Notes: a model not told the origin generated them from the sequence alone. DNA of 27,761 bases from Oscillibacter sp. (GCA_003539495.1 DPPB01000015.1:4194-31954), one strand, 5' to 3'. Positions 6,162 through 13,876 are shown, numbered from the stretch's first letter. A program made the numbers and translations.

Positions 6162-6731
6162 TCAGGAAAAGGGCTTTACCGGCTGACGCAGCAACGAAAG
6201 GCTGGCCTTTACTACCCGGCTGACAAATCGGATCGTTTCCTCCTTACTGTACTTGTCATAGCCCTCCACGACCACATGCATCAGCCCGTTTGACAGATGG
6301 GTATACATCATTGCAAGCTCTGTCTCGCTGGCCTCGGGCAGCTCCTTACGCCAGTAGGCAATGCTGTCCTCCTTGGCCAGGGCGATCATGCGCATAAGTA
6401 CCGCCGCGCCGGGATCGTCCAAAATCAAGACCCGGCAGGCCTCCTGATTCTGATCGACCATGTCATAAATAGCCTCGATCAGGGCCGTTACATCAAAGGA
6501 GTTGACGTAGCGCAGAGACTTTTCAAACGCACCGATCAGCTCATTTTCGATGCTCTCCTTCAGCGCAAAGCAATCGCTGTAATGGGCATAGAAGGTGGCG
6601 CGGTTGAGCTGTGCCAGCGCGCAGACCTCCTTCACTGTGATTCGGTTGACTGGCTTCTGCTGCAGCAGCTTCAAAAAAGATTGCTTGAGCATCATTTGCG
6701 TATAGCGTTTTCTGGCATCCAGCTTTGCCAT
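6162..6731 (-). CDS. TetR/AcrR-family transcriptional regulator
   Basis: 189 residues from the ATG at 6731, with GGGAGGG seven bases upstream. Another in-frame ATG 15 bases earlier lies on that site. Residues about 9-55 are the TetR_N helix-turn-helix (ITVKEVCALAQLNRATFYAHY at 31-51). The rest is an all-helical ligand-binding and dimerisation domain of the TetR_C_7-like kind seen in many Firmicutes. It is divergent from the dehydrogenase gene at 6906, and their promoters share one 10-bp palindrome, so the likely job is to repress that gene and itself until a ligand binds. The ligand is unknown. Confidence 0.9.
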   Translation of the reverse strand: MAKLDARKRYTQMMLKQSFLKLLQQKPVNRITVKEVCALAQLNRATFYAHYSDCFALKESIENELIGAFEKSLRYVNSFDVTALIEAIYDMVDQNQEACRVLILDDPGAAVLMRMIALAKEDSIAYWRKELPEASETELAMMYTHLSNGLMHVVVEGYDKYSKEETIRFVSRVVKASLSLLRQPVKPFS

Positions 6732-6818
6732 TCTGAGCCCTCCCAAAAAAGTTCACAAAGTACGGCAACACTCCGCCGATCACTGTTGCTTTTCTTACAG
6801 CCACGGGGCAAGTGCTGA

Positions 6819-6847
6819 TTGTTTCCAGCCTTTTCTTCCAGTATACT
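6819..6847 (+). promoter_or_regulatory. Dehydrogenase promoter, overlapping the TetR promoter
   Basis: TTGTTT (6819-6824), 17 bases, TATACT (6842-6847). The -10 lies inside the palindrome CAGTATACTG (6839-6848), which also supplies the TetR gene -10 on the other strand. Confidence 0.7.
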
Positions 6848-6868
6848 GTACTTGTGAAAGATAAGCAA
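6840..6868 (-). promoter_or_regulatory. TetR gene promoter, mirror image of the dehydrogenase promoter
   Basis: Minus strand: TTGCTT (6863-6868), 17 bases, TATACT (6840-6845). Both promoters have 17-base spacers and are centred at about 6843.5, so polymerase cannot occupy both. Flanking CAAGTG (6809-6814) and CACTTG (6869-6874) are possible operator half-sites. Confidence 0.65.
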
Positions 6869-6905
6869 CACTTGTTTTTCTGTTTTTTGAAAGGGGGTTT
6901 TTTTC

Positions 6906-7892
6906 ATGTATGATAAATATCTTGTTACGGGTGCCACCGGTTTCCTGGGCAGAGCCGTTGTGGAGGAGCTGGCCCGCCGGGACGCACAGGTGCGCGCCCT
7001 GGTGCTACCTGATGACCCCTATGCCCATCTGCTCCCGGAGAAGGTCCGCAGCATCGCCGGGGATGTGTGCGACAAGGACGCATTGGCAAGCTTTTTCGCA
7101 GATGCTGATAGCCGCACCTGCGTGATCCACTGTGCAGGCATCGTCTCCGTTGCATCCAGGCCCGGCCCCAAGCTCTACCAGGTCAATGTGGGCGGGACAT
7201 GGAGGATCCTCCGGCAATGTATAGCCCACAATGTGGGAAAAATGATCTATGTCAGCTCCGTTCACGCCATACCGGAAAAGCCCAAGGGCTGCCTCATTAC
7301 GGAGGATTGCAAATTCTCCCCGGGGCTTGTGGACGGCGATTACGCCAAGAGCAAGGCCACTGCCACCGATCTGGTCTTGGACGCAGCGGCCCAGAGGCTG
7401 AATGCCAGCATCATATTCCCCTCAGGCATCATCGGCCCGGGCGATGTGCAGGGAGGGAGCTTCACCTCTATGGCCAAATCCTTTCTTGCCGGAAGGCTGC
7501 CCTTTGCCGTTCGCGGCGGATATGATTTCGTGGATGTGCGGGATGTGGCTCAAGGCCTTCTGGCCTGCTGCGAAAGGGGTTTGCCCGGGAAGGGATACAT
7601 CCTCTCAGGCCACTACGCCACTATCGGCAGGATGCTGCAGATGGTGGGGGCTGCCGCTAATCGCCGCTATCGCCCCATTTGCCTGCCCCTGGGCCTTGCA
7701 AGGCTGGCCGCTCCCAGCTATGAGCGCCGGAGCCTGCGGGCGGGAAAGCCGCTGTTCTTCACCCCCTATTCGGTCTCTGTCCTTGGCTCCAACGGGCAGT
7801 TCAGCCACGCCGCCGCATCGGCATGCTTTGCCTATGAGCCACGCCCCATGGAGGAGACCTTGCAGGACATGGCAGCCTGGCTTTTGAGGTGA
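6906..7892 (+). CDS. NAD(P)-dependent epimerase/dehydratase-type SDR
   Basis: 328 residues. The ATG has AAAGGGGG 10 bases upstream. An extended short-chain dehydrogenase: GATGFLG (9-15) binds the dinucleotide, SS at 117-118 supplies the serine, and YAKSK (146-150) gives the Tyr and Lys of the catalytic triad. SGIIGPGD (about 177-184) and YDFVDVRDVAQG (about 206-217) are conserved in NAD-epimerase and 3-beta-hydroxysteroid-dehydrogenase-like members. Substrate cannot be read from sequence: sugar nucleotide, flavonoid-type, steroid or aldehyde substrates are all known. No sugar or cell-wall genes are close. Divergence from a TetR regulator suggests an inducible catabolic or detoxifying role. 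Confidence 0.9.
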   Translation: MYDKYLVTGATGFLGRAVVEELARRDAQVRALVLPDDPYAHLLPEKVRSIAGDVCDKDALASFFADADSRTCVIHCAGIVSVASRPGPKLYQVNVGGTWRILRQCIAHNVGKMIYVSSVHAIPEKPKGCLITEDCKFSPGLVDGDYAKSKATATDLVLDAAAQRLNASIIFPSGIIGPGDVQGGSFTSMAKSFLAGRLPFAVRGGYDFVDVRDVAQGLLACCERGLPGKGYILSGHYATIGRMLQMVGAAANRRYRPICLPLGLARLAAPSYERRSLRAGKPLFFTPYSVSVLGSNGQFSHAAASACFAYEPRPMEETLQDMAAWLLR

Positions 7893-7908
7893 ACGAGAGG
7901 GATCATAA

Positions 7909-7929
7909 GCAGATAATTTCTGCGTTTTT
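7909..7929 (+). terminator. Weak terminator after the dehydrogenase gene
   Basis: GCAGA (7909-7913) with TCTGC (7919-7923), followed by GTTTTT. The stem is only 5 bp, so readthrough into the ferredoxin gene is likely. Confidence 0.4.
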
Positions 7930-7930
7930 C

Positions 7931-7959
7931 TTGCCAAGCAGTTCAAAAAAGGGTATACT
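7931..7959 (+). promoter_or_regulatory. Promoter of the ferredoxin-hemW unit
   Basis: TTGCCA (7931-7936), 17 bases, TATACT (7954-7959), about 55 bases before the ferredoxin start codon. This makes the ferredoxin and hemW at least partly independent of the dehydrogenase. Confidence 0.7.
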
Positions 7960-8013
7960 CAGGGAAGATATTTCGGACTATAGTGTCCTTTTGAGCGAAA
8001 AGGTGGTTGAGCT

Positions 8014-8247
8014 ATGGCTGTGATGATCCATCCCTTTGGACCCAAACCCCACGCATTGGCCCTGATTGACCCGGTCAGCTGCACCGGCTGCGGCATATGT
8101 GCCATGTGGTGCCTTATGCACTGCATCGATCAGCAGCCCGACGGCATCTACAAGGTGCGCAGCGAGGATTGCATCGGCTGTCGGTCCTGCAAGGTAAACT
8201 GCCCCAGCGGGGCTGTGACCATGCTGCCGCCAAAACAGGAGGTGTGA
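8014..8247 (+). CDS. Small 2[4Fe-4S] ferredoxin-like protein
   Basis: 77 residues, ATG behind AAGGTGG. Two CxxCxxCxxxC motifs: C23, C26, C29, C33 and C53, C56, C59, C63. The second is followed by Pro as usual. The first is followed by Leu (CLMHC), with an additional Cys at 37. A 20-residue N-terminal extension precedes the first cluster. The layout fits a bacterial low-potential electron carrier in the cytoplasm. It is three bases before hemW, so the two are surely co-transcribed. It could supply electrons for HemW's SAM cleavage or serve the upstream dehydrogenase, but neither link is shown. Confidence 0.88.
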   Translation: MAVMIHPFGPKPHALALIDPVSCTGCGICAMWCLMHCIDQQPDGIYKVRSEDCIGCRSCKVNCPSGAVTMLPPKQEV

Positions 8248-8250
8248 GCT

Positions 8251-9456
8251 GTGAAGAAACCAGCGCCAGTGAAAAATCTACCCTTGGGTCTGTATATTCA
8301 CGTCCCCTTCTGCCGCTCCAAATGTGCCTACTGCGACTTTTACTCCCTATCAGGCAGCGAAAAATTTATGGACGACTATTGCCGCGCCCTGGAGCGGCAT
8401 CTGATTGAGGTGGCGCCCCAGGCAGCCTGCCATTTGGTGGACACCATCTACTTTGGCGGCGGTACCCCCAGCTATTTGGGAGCAGACCGCCTGTGCCACC
8501 TGCTGGGGTGCATCAAAAAGCTCTATAAGGTGGATAAGCACGCGGAGATTACCTTGGAGGCCAATCCCGACTCCGCCGGGGACAAAAAGGCTCTGAAGCG
8601 CCTGCGCCGGGCAGGCTTTAACCGCATCTCCCTGGGAGTGCAGGCCACGGACGACGAGACGCTGCGGGCCATCGGCCGCATCCACACCTGGCAGCAGGCC
8701 CAGGACGCCGTGTCGGCCGCCCGGAAGGCAGGCTTCAAAAATATCAGCCTGGACCTCATTTACGGGCTGCCGGGGCAGACCATGGAACAGTGGGAGAAGA
8801 CCCTGTCCGATGCGGTGGGTCTGCTGCCGGAGCACCTGTCCTGCTATGGACTGAAGCTGGAGGAGGGCACGCCTCTCTACGAGCGTCGGGCAGAGCTGAC
8901 CCTCCCTGATGAGGAGCAGCAGGCGGACATGTACCTCTATGCGGTGGAATTTTTAAAGCAGTGCGGCTATGAACAATACGAAATCTCCAACTTTGCGCGG
9001 CCCGGCTTTGTCTCTCGGCACAACATGAAATACTGGCTTTTACAGGAGTACGCCGGATTCGGGCCCGGGGCCTATTCCGATTTTGGCAACGTGCGCTACG
9101 GCTACGCCCGGGACCTGGAGGGCTATCTTCGGGGCGAGCTGGTGCTGCAGGAATCAGAGGCTCTGGACGCAGACGAGCGGGAGCGGGAATACCTGATGCT
9201 GCGCCTGCGCACCGTCCGTGGCATTGAGCCGAAGGAATTCGAGTATCGCTTCCGGCAGCGGTTTGAGCCCCTGGCCGCTCTGCTGCGCCAATGCGCCGAG
9301 CAGGGTCTGGCAGTGGAGGATGAGCAGGGCTGGCACCTGACGCCCAAGGGCTTTTTGGTGAGCAACCGCATCATCGGGCTGCTCCAGGATGAGCTGGCCC
9401 GGGAGAAAAATCGCCGGCTCCAGGCCGCCGCCCGGGGCGACTACCGGATGGTGTAA
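8251..9456 (+). CDS. hemW: HemW, radical SAM heme chaperone
   Basis: 401 residues, GTG start with AGGAGG eight bases upstream. CRSKCAYCDF (21-30) binds the [4Fe-4S] cluster. The CxxxCxxCxF form separates HemW from true coproporphyrinogen dehydrogenase HemN, which has CxxxCxxCxC. FGGGTPS (about 70-76), EANPDS (about 98-103), RISLGVQ (about 124-130) and SLDLIYGLPGQT (about 165-176) are the family's SAM-binding and barrel segments. A HemN_C-like domain follows from about 310. HemW inserts heme into target proteins. It is often found in clostridia as a single gene. Older annotation would call it oxygen-independent coproporphyrinogen III oxidase. Confidence 0.93.
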   Translation: MKKPAPVKNLPLGLYIHVPFCRSKCAYCDFYSLSGSEKFMDDYCRALERHLIEVAPQAACHLVDTIYFGGGTPSYLGADRLCHLLGCIKKLYKVDKHAEITLEANPDSAGDKKALKRLRRAGFNRISLGVQATDDETLRAIGRIHTWQQAQDAVSAARKAGFKNISLDLIYGLPGQTMEQWEKTLSDAVGLLPEHLSCYGLKLEEGTPLYERRAELTLPDEEQQADMYLYAVEFLKQCGYEQYEISNFARPGFVSRHNMKYWLLQEYAGFGPGAYSDFGNVRYGYARDLEGYLRGELVLQESEALDADEREREYLMLRLRTVRGIEPKEFEYRFRQRFEPLAALLRQCAEQGLAVEDEQGWHLTPKGFLVSNRIIGLLQDELAREKNRRLQAAARGDYRMV

Positions 9457-9481
9457 GCGAAAAGTGGCCCCCAATGAAATG

Positions 9482-9523
9482 AAAAGGCCCCTGGCCCGCT
9501 CTGCTGCAGAGTGGGCCAGGGGC
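9482..9523 (-). terminator. Shared terminator between hemW and the minus-strand gene
   Basis: A long hairpin with arms 9487-9504 and 9506-9523, one G-T wobble, and a top that opens to a small loop. On the minus strand it is followed by CTTTTCATTT (9477-9486), so it stops the gene at 9545-10015. On the plus strand it follows hemW by 30 bases but lacks a T-run. Confidence 0.75.
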
Positions 9524-9544
9524 TGAATTCTATGTATGCGTTTT

Positions 9545-10015
9545 TTAGCTGTCGGTGCGGTGGCGCCACTCCAGCTCCTGATCCAGGTCGTACTTGAGCT
9601 TCTGATTCTCCTCCACCAGCTCGTCATAGTGGCGGGACTGGACATAGTACTTCACGAAGGTGAAGGTCGCCTCGTTGAACTCCTCGTCGGTATACTCCGG
9701 CAGGAGGGAGCCGCCCTTACGGCGCAGGCCCTGAACATTAATGACCACCAGGCGGCGGTGCTGCTCGGACAGCTGGAACAGCTTCAGCTCCTGCGGCATC
9801 TCCAATCCCAGGTCAAAGGTCTCGTTCACGATCTGCAGCAGGCGGTGCTGCTCGGGCTTGGCCGAGACAATAACGCCGTACTTGGCGAACAGCTTCTTCA
9901 GATAATCTACCGAGACTTCCTCCCGGGTGATGGTGCCCTTGCCAATGCCGGTGAGCATGGTGTTGGACAGATTCAGGCTGACATAGACCTCCTGGCCGGT
10001 CTTAGGATAGCTCAT
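9545..10015 (-). CDS. Uncharacterised protein with a C-terminal coiled coil
   Basis: 156 residues, ATG behind GAGGAGG. I do not recognise the family. Residues 1-60 have a mixed alpha-beta look (EVYVSLNLSNTML, DYLKKLFAKYGVIVSAKPEQ). The middle contains HRRLVVINVQGLRRKGG (about 86-102) and EYTDEEFNEATFTFVKYYV (about 107-125). The last 27 residues (ELVEENQKLKYDLDQELEWR) form a probable coiled coil. No membrane helix, signal peptide or cysteine cluster is present, so it is probably cytoplasmic. It forms a single-gene transcript with a good promoter and a terminator. The 5' leader carries a 7-bp hairpin at 10051-10069. Confidence 0.8.
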   Translation of the reverse strand: MSYPKTGQEVYVSLNLSNTMLTGIGKGTITREEVSVDYLKKLFAKYGVIVSAKPEQHRLLQIVNETFDLGLEMPQELKLFQLSEQHRRLVVINVQGLRRKGGSLLPEYTDEEFNEATFTFVKYYVQSRHYDELVEENQKLKYDLDQELEWRHRTDS

Positions 10016-10121
10016 ACAGGTACCTCCTCAAAATAAATAAAGCCGTTTTTCTGCCGCCTGATGCGGCAGCGGTATCCTCTGTCTATACCCTACCATATTC
10101 TCTTTTGGATTGCAACAGGAA

Positions 10122-10150
10122 ATTATACCAAGTACATTTATTTTATGCAA
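10122..10150 (-). promoter_or_regulatory. Promoter of the coiled-coil protein gene
   Basis: Minus strand: TTGCAT (10145-10150), 17 bases, TATAAT (10122-10127). The -35 abuts the T-run of the upstream operon's terminator. The leader is about 100 nt and contains the hairpin at 10051-10069. Confidence 0.75.
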
Positions 10151-10185
10151 AAAAACAGCCCGTTTTAGCAAAAACAGGCCGTTTT
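10149..10185 (-). terminator. Terminator of the mutY-tdk-radical SAM operon
   Basis: Minus strand: arms 10185-10171 and 10166-10152 pair with two G-U wobbles across a four-base loop, followed by a run of Ts ending at 10149. It lies 40 bases past the last stop codon and overlaps by two bases the -35 of the next promoter. Confidence 0.65.
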
Positions 10186-10227
10186 ATAGTTCTAAATATA
10201 CCAAACAACTCATACAATCCTGCTCTC

Positions 10228-11097
10228 TTACACCCCGGACAGATCAAAGTCCGGGGTGTACTCCTCCCGGGCCGATGTGCGCTCCTGCGTAAAGCCGCCG
10301 GTGATGCCGCAGTTTTCCATATACTGCACAGCGGCGCGGTATTCCGCCGCGGTCACATGTCGGGCCAAGGCGCCCTCCGCCCCAGGCTGGGGTGTATACT
10401 GGCTCATAAGAGACACCAGCACCTCCCCGGGGCGAAATGCTCCGGCGATCCAATCCAGACAGCGGCGGGTGTTCTCTATCTGTCCCGGCAGCACCAGGTG
10501 GCGGATGAGGACGCCGCGCTTGAGGAGGCCATCCTCCACCACGCAGGGGCCGGTTTGGCGGAGCATCTCCCGGATGGCGGCAGTGGCTATGGGAAAATAA
10601 TCCGGCGCGGCGGAGAGCCTCCGGGCCAATTCAGCATCGGCATATTTCAGATCCGGCAGGTACACCTGGACCTTGCCTTCTAAAAGGCGCAGAGTCTCCA
10701 CACTCTCGTAGCCGCCGCAGTTATATACCACGGGCACCGGGAGGGGCGGGTCCAGGGCAGGTAAAATAAGCGGCACAAAGTGAGTGGGCGTCACCAGGTC
10801 GATGGTAGCGGCGCCCTGGGCTATGAGATCCAGAAAAATCTCCCGCAGGCGCGCCGACGTCACGGGCCTGCCGAAATTTCCCCGGGAAATAGCATGATTC
10901 TGGCAGTAAACACAGCCCAGATTACAGCCGGAAAAGAACACCGTTCCGGCGCCGCGGTTGCCGCAGAGCACCGGCTCCTCCCAGGGGTGCAGAGCCGCCC
11001 GGGCCACCACCGGGGCGGCGGGCATGCGGCAGAAGCCGTGTCCCTCCGTTTCTGTTCGTTCAGCCCCGCAGCGGCGGGGACAAATACTGCAGATCAT
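10228..11097 (-). CDS. PflX-like radical SAM protein
   Basis: 289 residues. The ATG overlaps the tdk stop (ATGA), implying translational coupling. CNLGCVYCQN (58-67) binds the radical SAM cluster. An N-terminal CSICPRRCG with a further C23 (C3, C6, C10, C23) may hold another metal or cluster. FSGCNLGCVYCQN and YNCGGYES (about 124-131) match COG1313, the pyruvate-formate-lyase-activase-like 'PflX' group, whose substrate is not established. No glycyl-radical enzyme gene lies nearby, so activase function cannot be inferred from context. Last gene of a four-gene operon. Confidence 0.85.
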   Translation of the reverse strand: MICSICPRRCGAERTETEGHGFCRMPAAPVVARAALHPWEEPVLCGNRGAGTVFFSGCNLGCVYCQNHAISRGNFGRPVTSARLREIFLDLIAQGAATIDLVTPTHFVPLILPALDPPLPVPVVYNCGGYESVETLRLLEGKVQVYLPDLKYADAELARRLSAAPDYFPIATAAIREMLRQTGPCVVEDGLLKRGVLIRHLVLPGQIENTRRCLDWIAGAFRPGEVLVSLMSQYTPQPGAEGALARHVTAAEYRAAVQYMENCGITGGFTQERTSAREEYTPDFDLSGV

Positions 11098-11681
11098 CCC
11101 TTTAAGGGCTTGAAGTCAGGCCCCAGATCCCCGGCCACCCAGTGGCGGCGGCAGAGGCCGATGTATTTATCATTGGCTCCCAGCACCACCTGCTCGCCCT
11201 CCTTGACCACATGGCCGTGCTCGTCAAACCGGGCGTTGAAGGCAGCTTTTTTGCCGCACCAGCAGATGGTTTTTACCTCCTCCAGCTTATCCGCCAGAAC
11301 CAGGAGCTGGTAGCTGCCGGGGAAAAGCTCCCCCTTGAAGTCGGCCTTCAGGCCGTAGCAGATAACGGGGATGCCGCAATCGTCCACCAGATGGACCAGG
11401 TAGTAAACCTCCTCCTTGGTGAGGAACTGGGCCTCATCCACAATGATGCAGGCATATTTCTGCAGCTCCTCATCCGGCATCTGCTGCATCTCGTGGAAAT
11501 AGATGCACGGGTGCTCCAGCCCGATGCGGGAGCGGACCATGTGGTCTCCGTCCCGGGTGTCCAGCTGGGGCTTGACCAAAAGTGTCTCCTGCCCGCGCTC
11601 CTCGTAATTAAACCGGGCCATGAGGGCATTTGCCGATTTGCTGGAGCCCATGGCCCCATATTTGAAGTAAAGCTGTGCCAT
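11094..11681 (-). CDS. tdk: Thymidine kinase
   Basis: 195 residues, ATG behind AAGGAG. Phosphorylates thymidine to dTMP in nucleotide salvage in the cytoplasm. GAMGSSKS (9-16) is the P-loop of type II thymidine kinases, and DEAQF (82-86) carries the catalytic and Mg-binding acids. A zinc ribbon is formed by C140, C142, C177 and H180. The lasso region around GSYQLLVLADKLEE is intact. The gene starts three bases after mutY and overlaps the PflX-like gene by four bases. Its salvage role has no obvious tie to the radical SAM partners, but pairing with a DNA repair glycosylase fits a nucleotide-maintenance theme. Confidence 0.95.
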   Translation of the reverse strand: MAQLYFKYGAMGSSKSANALMARFNYEERGQETLLVKPQLDTRDGDHMVRSRIGLEHPCIYFHEMQQMPDEELQKYACIIVDEAQFLTKEEVYYLVHLVDDCGIPVICYGLKADFKGELFPGSYQLLVLADKLEEVKTICWCGKKAAFNARFDEHGHVVKEGEQVVLGANDKYIGLCRRHWVAGDLGPDFKPLKG

Positions 11682-11684
11682 TTT

Positions 11685-12746
11685 TTATTCTCCTTCCAAT
11701 TCTTCCAAAACGCGGGTAGCTCTCTCAAAAGCGGAGGGAATGGCCATCTGCCGGCGCTGCTCCGCGGTATACCACGCCAGCTCGCCGTCTCCGGTCACCG
11801 TTACGGCATAGCCCTGCATATCCCAGCGCACATGGGTGAACACATGCTTGGCCCGCCAGGATTTCTCCCACCGTTGCACTGCTAATCCCCAGGCGGCCAG
11901 CTGGCGGGCGGCCGATACCTCCGTCAGTAGGCCGGGGATGTTGGGATACTCCCATAGGCCCGCCAGCAGGCCCCTTTGAGGACGACGGCATAAGGCCACG
12001 GCGCCGTCCGTGCGGCGCAGGAGGAACACGGTCATCTCCTCCCGGCGTTTTTCTCTCTTAGGAGTGCGGACAGGCAGCATGGCCTGTTTCCCTTCCTGCC
12101 GGGCGGCGCACAAATGAGCCAGGGGGCAATCTCCGCACCGGGGCGAGGGGCCCGGCAGGCATACGGCTGAGCCCAGGTCCATGAGGGCCTGGTTAAACGC
12201 ACCGGGCCGTTCCGCCGGGAGGGCCGCCGCCGCCCAGGTGCGGAAGATTTTCCTGTTCTTCGCGTCCAGTATATCCAAATCAGAGCCGGTGAACCGGCTC
12301 AGAATGCGCAGGACGTTGCCATCCACCGCCGGTATGGGCACACCAAAGGCAATGGACAGGATGGCCCCGGCGGTGTAGTCGCCAATGCCGGGCAGGGCCA
12401 TAAGAGCCTTTTGATCCGCCGGGAGCTGCCCGCCGTACTCTCCGGTGATAATCCGGGCGGCCTTTTGCAGGTTTCGGGCACGGCTGTAGTAGCCCAGCCC
12501 CTCCCAAAGCTTCAGCAGCTCCTGCTCATCAGCTGCGGCCAGGGCCTCCACCGTAGGGCAGCGCTCCATGAACCGGTGGAAGTAGGGCAGCACCGCCGCC
12601 ACCCGGGTCTGCTGGAGCATGATCTCCGACACCCAGGTGCGGTAGGGCGAGACCTCCTCCCGCCAGGGGAGGATCCGGCGGTTTTCATCGTACCAGGCCA
12701 GCAGAGGGCGGGCCATCTCTTTCAGTTTTTCCGTATATTGCTCCAT
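11685..12746 (-). CDS. mutY: A/G-specific adenine DNA glycosylase
   Basis: 353 residues. Removes adenine mispaired with 8-oxoguanine. SEIMLQQTRV (40-49) holds the catalytic Glu41, LPGIGDYTAGA (118-128) is the helix-hairpin-helix, and D142 in AVDGNV is the catalytic Asp. C196, C204, C207 and C213 bind the [4Fe-4S] cluster with the 7-residue first gap seen in several clostridial MutY proteins. The C-terminal part (about 235-353, with HVFTHVRWDM) is the NUDIX-like 8-oxoG recognition domain. The ATG follows directly on the TAA stop of the upstream gene (TAAATG), so translation is coupled. Confidence 0.94.
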   Translation of the reverse strand: MEQYTEKLKEMARPLLAWYDENRRILPWREEVSPYRTWVSEIMLQQTRVAAVLPYFHRFMERCPTVEALAAADEQELLKLWEGLGYYSRARNLQKAARIITGEYGGQLPADQKALMALPGIGDYTAGAILSIAFGVPIPAVDGNVLRILSRFTGSDLDILDAKNRKIFRTWAAAALPAERPGAFNQALMDLGSAVCLPGPSPRCGDCPLAHLCAARQEGKQAMLPVRTPKREKRREEMTVFLLRRTDGAVALCRRPQRGLLAGLWEYPNIPGLLTEVSAARQLAAWGLAVQRWEKSWRAKHVFTHVRWDMQGYAVTVTGDGELAWYTAEQRRQMAIPSAFERATRVLEELEGE

Positions 12747-13592
12747 TTATTTCATAAATCGCCGGGCGTAGCCACACCGACGGCATAGCTCCTCCGATGG
12801 TTTTCGGGCAGCAAAGCCCGCCGCCATAGCGGTGGCCCGGGGGCTCTGCAGAATTTCCGGAAGGGATTGGGTAAATAGGTTCCCCAGGGCGATGGTGCCC
12901 TCGCCGTCCAAGCAGCAGGGGGTCACGGTGCCATCACACAGCACCGCCAGCTGGCGTGTCAGGCCGTGGCAAAAATTGGTGCCGCTCTCCGGGGCGGCAA
13001 GGTCCGGCCAATCGAACCGCGCTGCCTGCTCCAAAAACAAGTTGGGTCCCAGAGTCCGGTTGCCCCGGGCATCCCGGGGAAGGTCTTCCACATCCCGGCC
13101 GATCTTCTCGGACAAGAATGCCTGCACCCGGCTGTTGCAGCGCTGAGCGGTGCCATCATTCCACAGCCGCAGAGCACACAGGACGCCCCTTTGCGACAGG
13201 GGCAGGCAGGTGTCCCAAACCTGCTGCAGATATTCCTCCAAATTTCCCACGCCGCCGTTCCCCTCGTAGCTGTGGAGGGAGACACTGATCTTGTGCAGCG
13301 CATCTGCTTTCAGCAGCGCATTCCTCTGCCGGGTGAGCAGGGTGCCGTTGGTCACCAGGCACACCCGAAAGGCCAGCTCCCCGGCTATGGCCAGCAGCTC
13401 CGGCAGCTGCGGATGCAGTAACGGCTCACCCAGCACATGGAAGTAGAGATAGCCGGTCTCGCCCCGGAGCTTTTGCGTCAGGGTGCGGAACTCTGCCGGG
13501 GTCATGGTGCGCGGCGGGCGGCGGGTACCGGGGCAGAAATCGCAGGAGAGGTTGCAGCGATTGGTAATCTCGATATAGATGCGGCTTCGCAT
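12747..13592 (-). CDS. Radical SAM protein with SPASM-like C-terminus
   Basis: 281 residues, ATG behind GGAGGGGAGGGG. CNLSCDFC (13-20) is the SAM-binding cluster, followed by GEPLLHP (about 55-61) and VTNGTLL (about 80-86). C208, C219, C226 and C227, C270 and C273 form a SPASM-like auxiliary region (LCDGTVTPCCLD, CRRCGY). Such proteins modify peptides or act in cofactor maturation. No precursor peptide gene is seen beside it, and its substrate is unknown. First gene of the operon mutY-tdk-pflX-like. A role linked to DNA or nucleotide repair is possible only by context. Confidence 0.87.
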   Translation of the reverse strand: MRSRIYIEITNRCNLSCDFCPGTRRPPRTMTPAEFRTLTQKLRGETGYLYFHVLGEPLLHPQLPELLAIAGELAFRVCLVTNGTLLTRQRNALLKADALHKISVSLHSYEGNGGVGNLEEYLQQVWDTCLPLSQRGVLCALRLWNDGTAQRCNSRVQAFLSEKIGRDVEDLPRDARGNRTLGPNLFLEQAARFDWPDLAAPESGTNFCHGLTRQLAVLCDGTVTPCCLDGEGTIALGNLFTQSLPEILQSPRATAMAAGFAARKPSEELCRRCGYARRFMK

Positions 13593-13629
13593 GGGCCTGT
13601 CCCCTCCCCTCCGAGTTTTTGTGGGTTTT

Positions 13630-13658
13630 ATTTTATCATATTTTGGAGCGGATGAAAA
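13630..13658 (-). promoter_or_regulatory. Promoter candidate of the radical SAM-mutY-tdk operon
   Basis: Minus strand: TTTTCA (13653-13658), 17 bases, TAAAAT (13630-13635), about 38 bases before the start codon. The boxes are moderate. Confidence 0.45.
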
Positions 13659-13688
13659 GGGGAAAGAAATGGGGTTGGGGTTGGATTG

Positions 13689-13726
13689 CTATGGTCCGCC
13701 GGCCAATCGGCCTTGCAATGCCATAG
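13689..13726. repeat. Nested inverted repeats in the intergenic stretch
   Basis: CTATGG (13689-13694) and CCATAG (13721-13726) enclose GGCC-AATC-GGCC (13701-13712). The segment around it (13660-13805) has no gene. GTCGGCGAAG at 13747 resembles ATCGGCGAAG near 2584, so it may be decayed extragenic repeat material. Confidence 0.35.
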
Positions 13727-13807
13727 TGTAAAAAATCGGCACAGAGTCGGCGAAGTGGTGAGGGCAACGCCCTGCGGATGACAAAAGGCGTAATCTATCC
13801 GGGTGTG

Positions 13808-13844
13808 AAACGGAGCCGCATTCTTTGGGAATGCGGCTCCGTTT
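13808..13844 (-). terminator. Hairpin ending the heat-shock/PHP/rpiB run
   Basis: A 16-bp perfect stem (13808-13823 with 13829-13844) and a five-base loop, 33 bases past the stop of the 13877 gene. Only a short T-run follows on the minus strand, so it may act partly as a 3' stabiliser. Confidence 0.65.
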
Positions 13845-13876
13845 ACCATATCATATTCGTCTTTTTTTCTTTTTGC

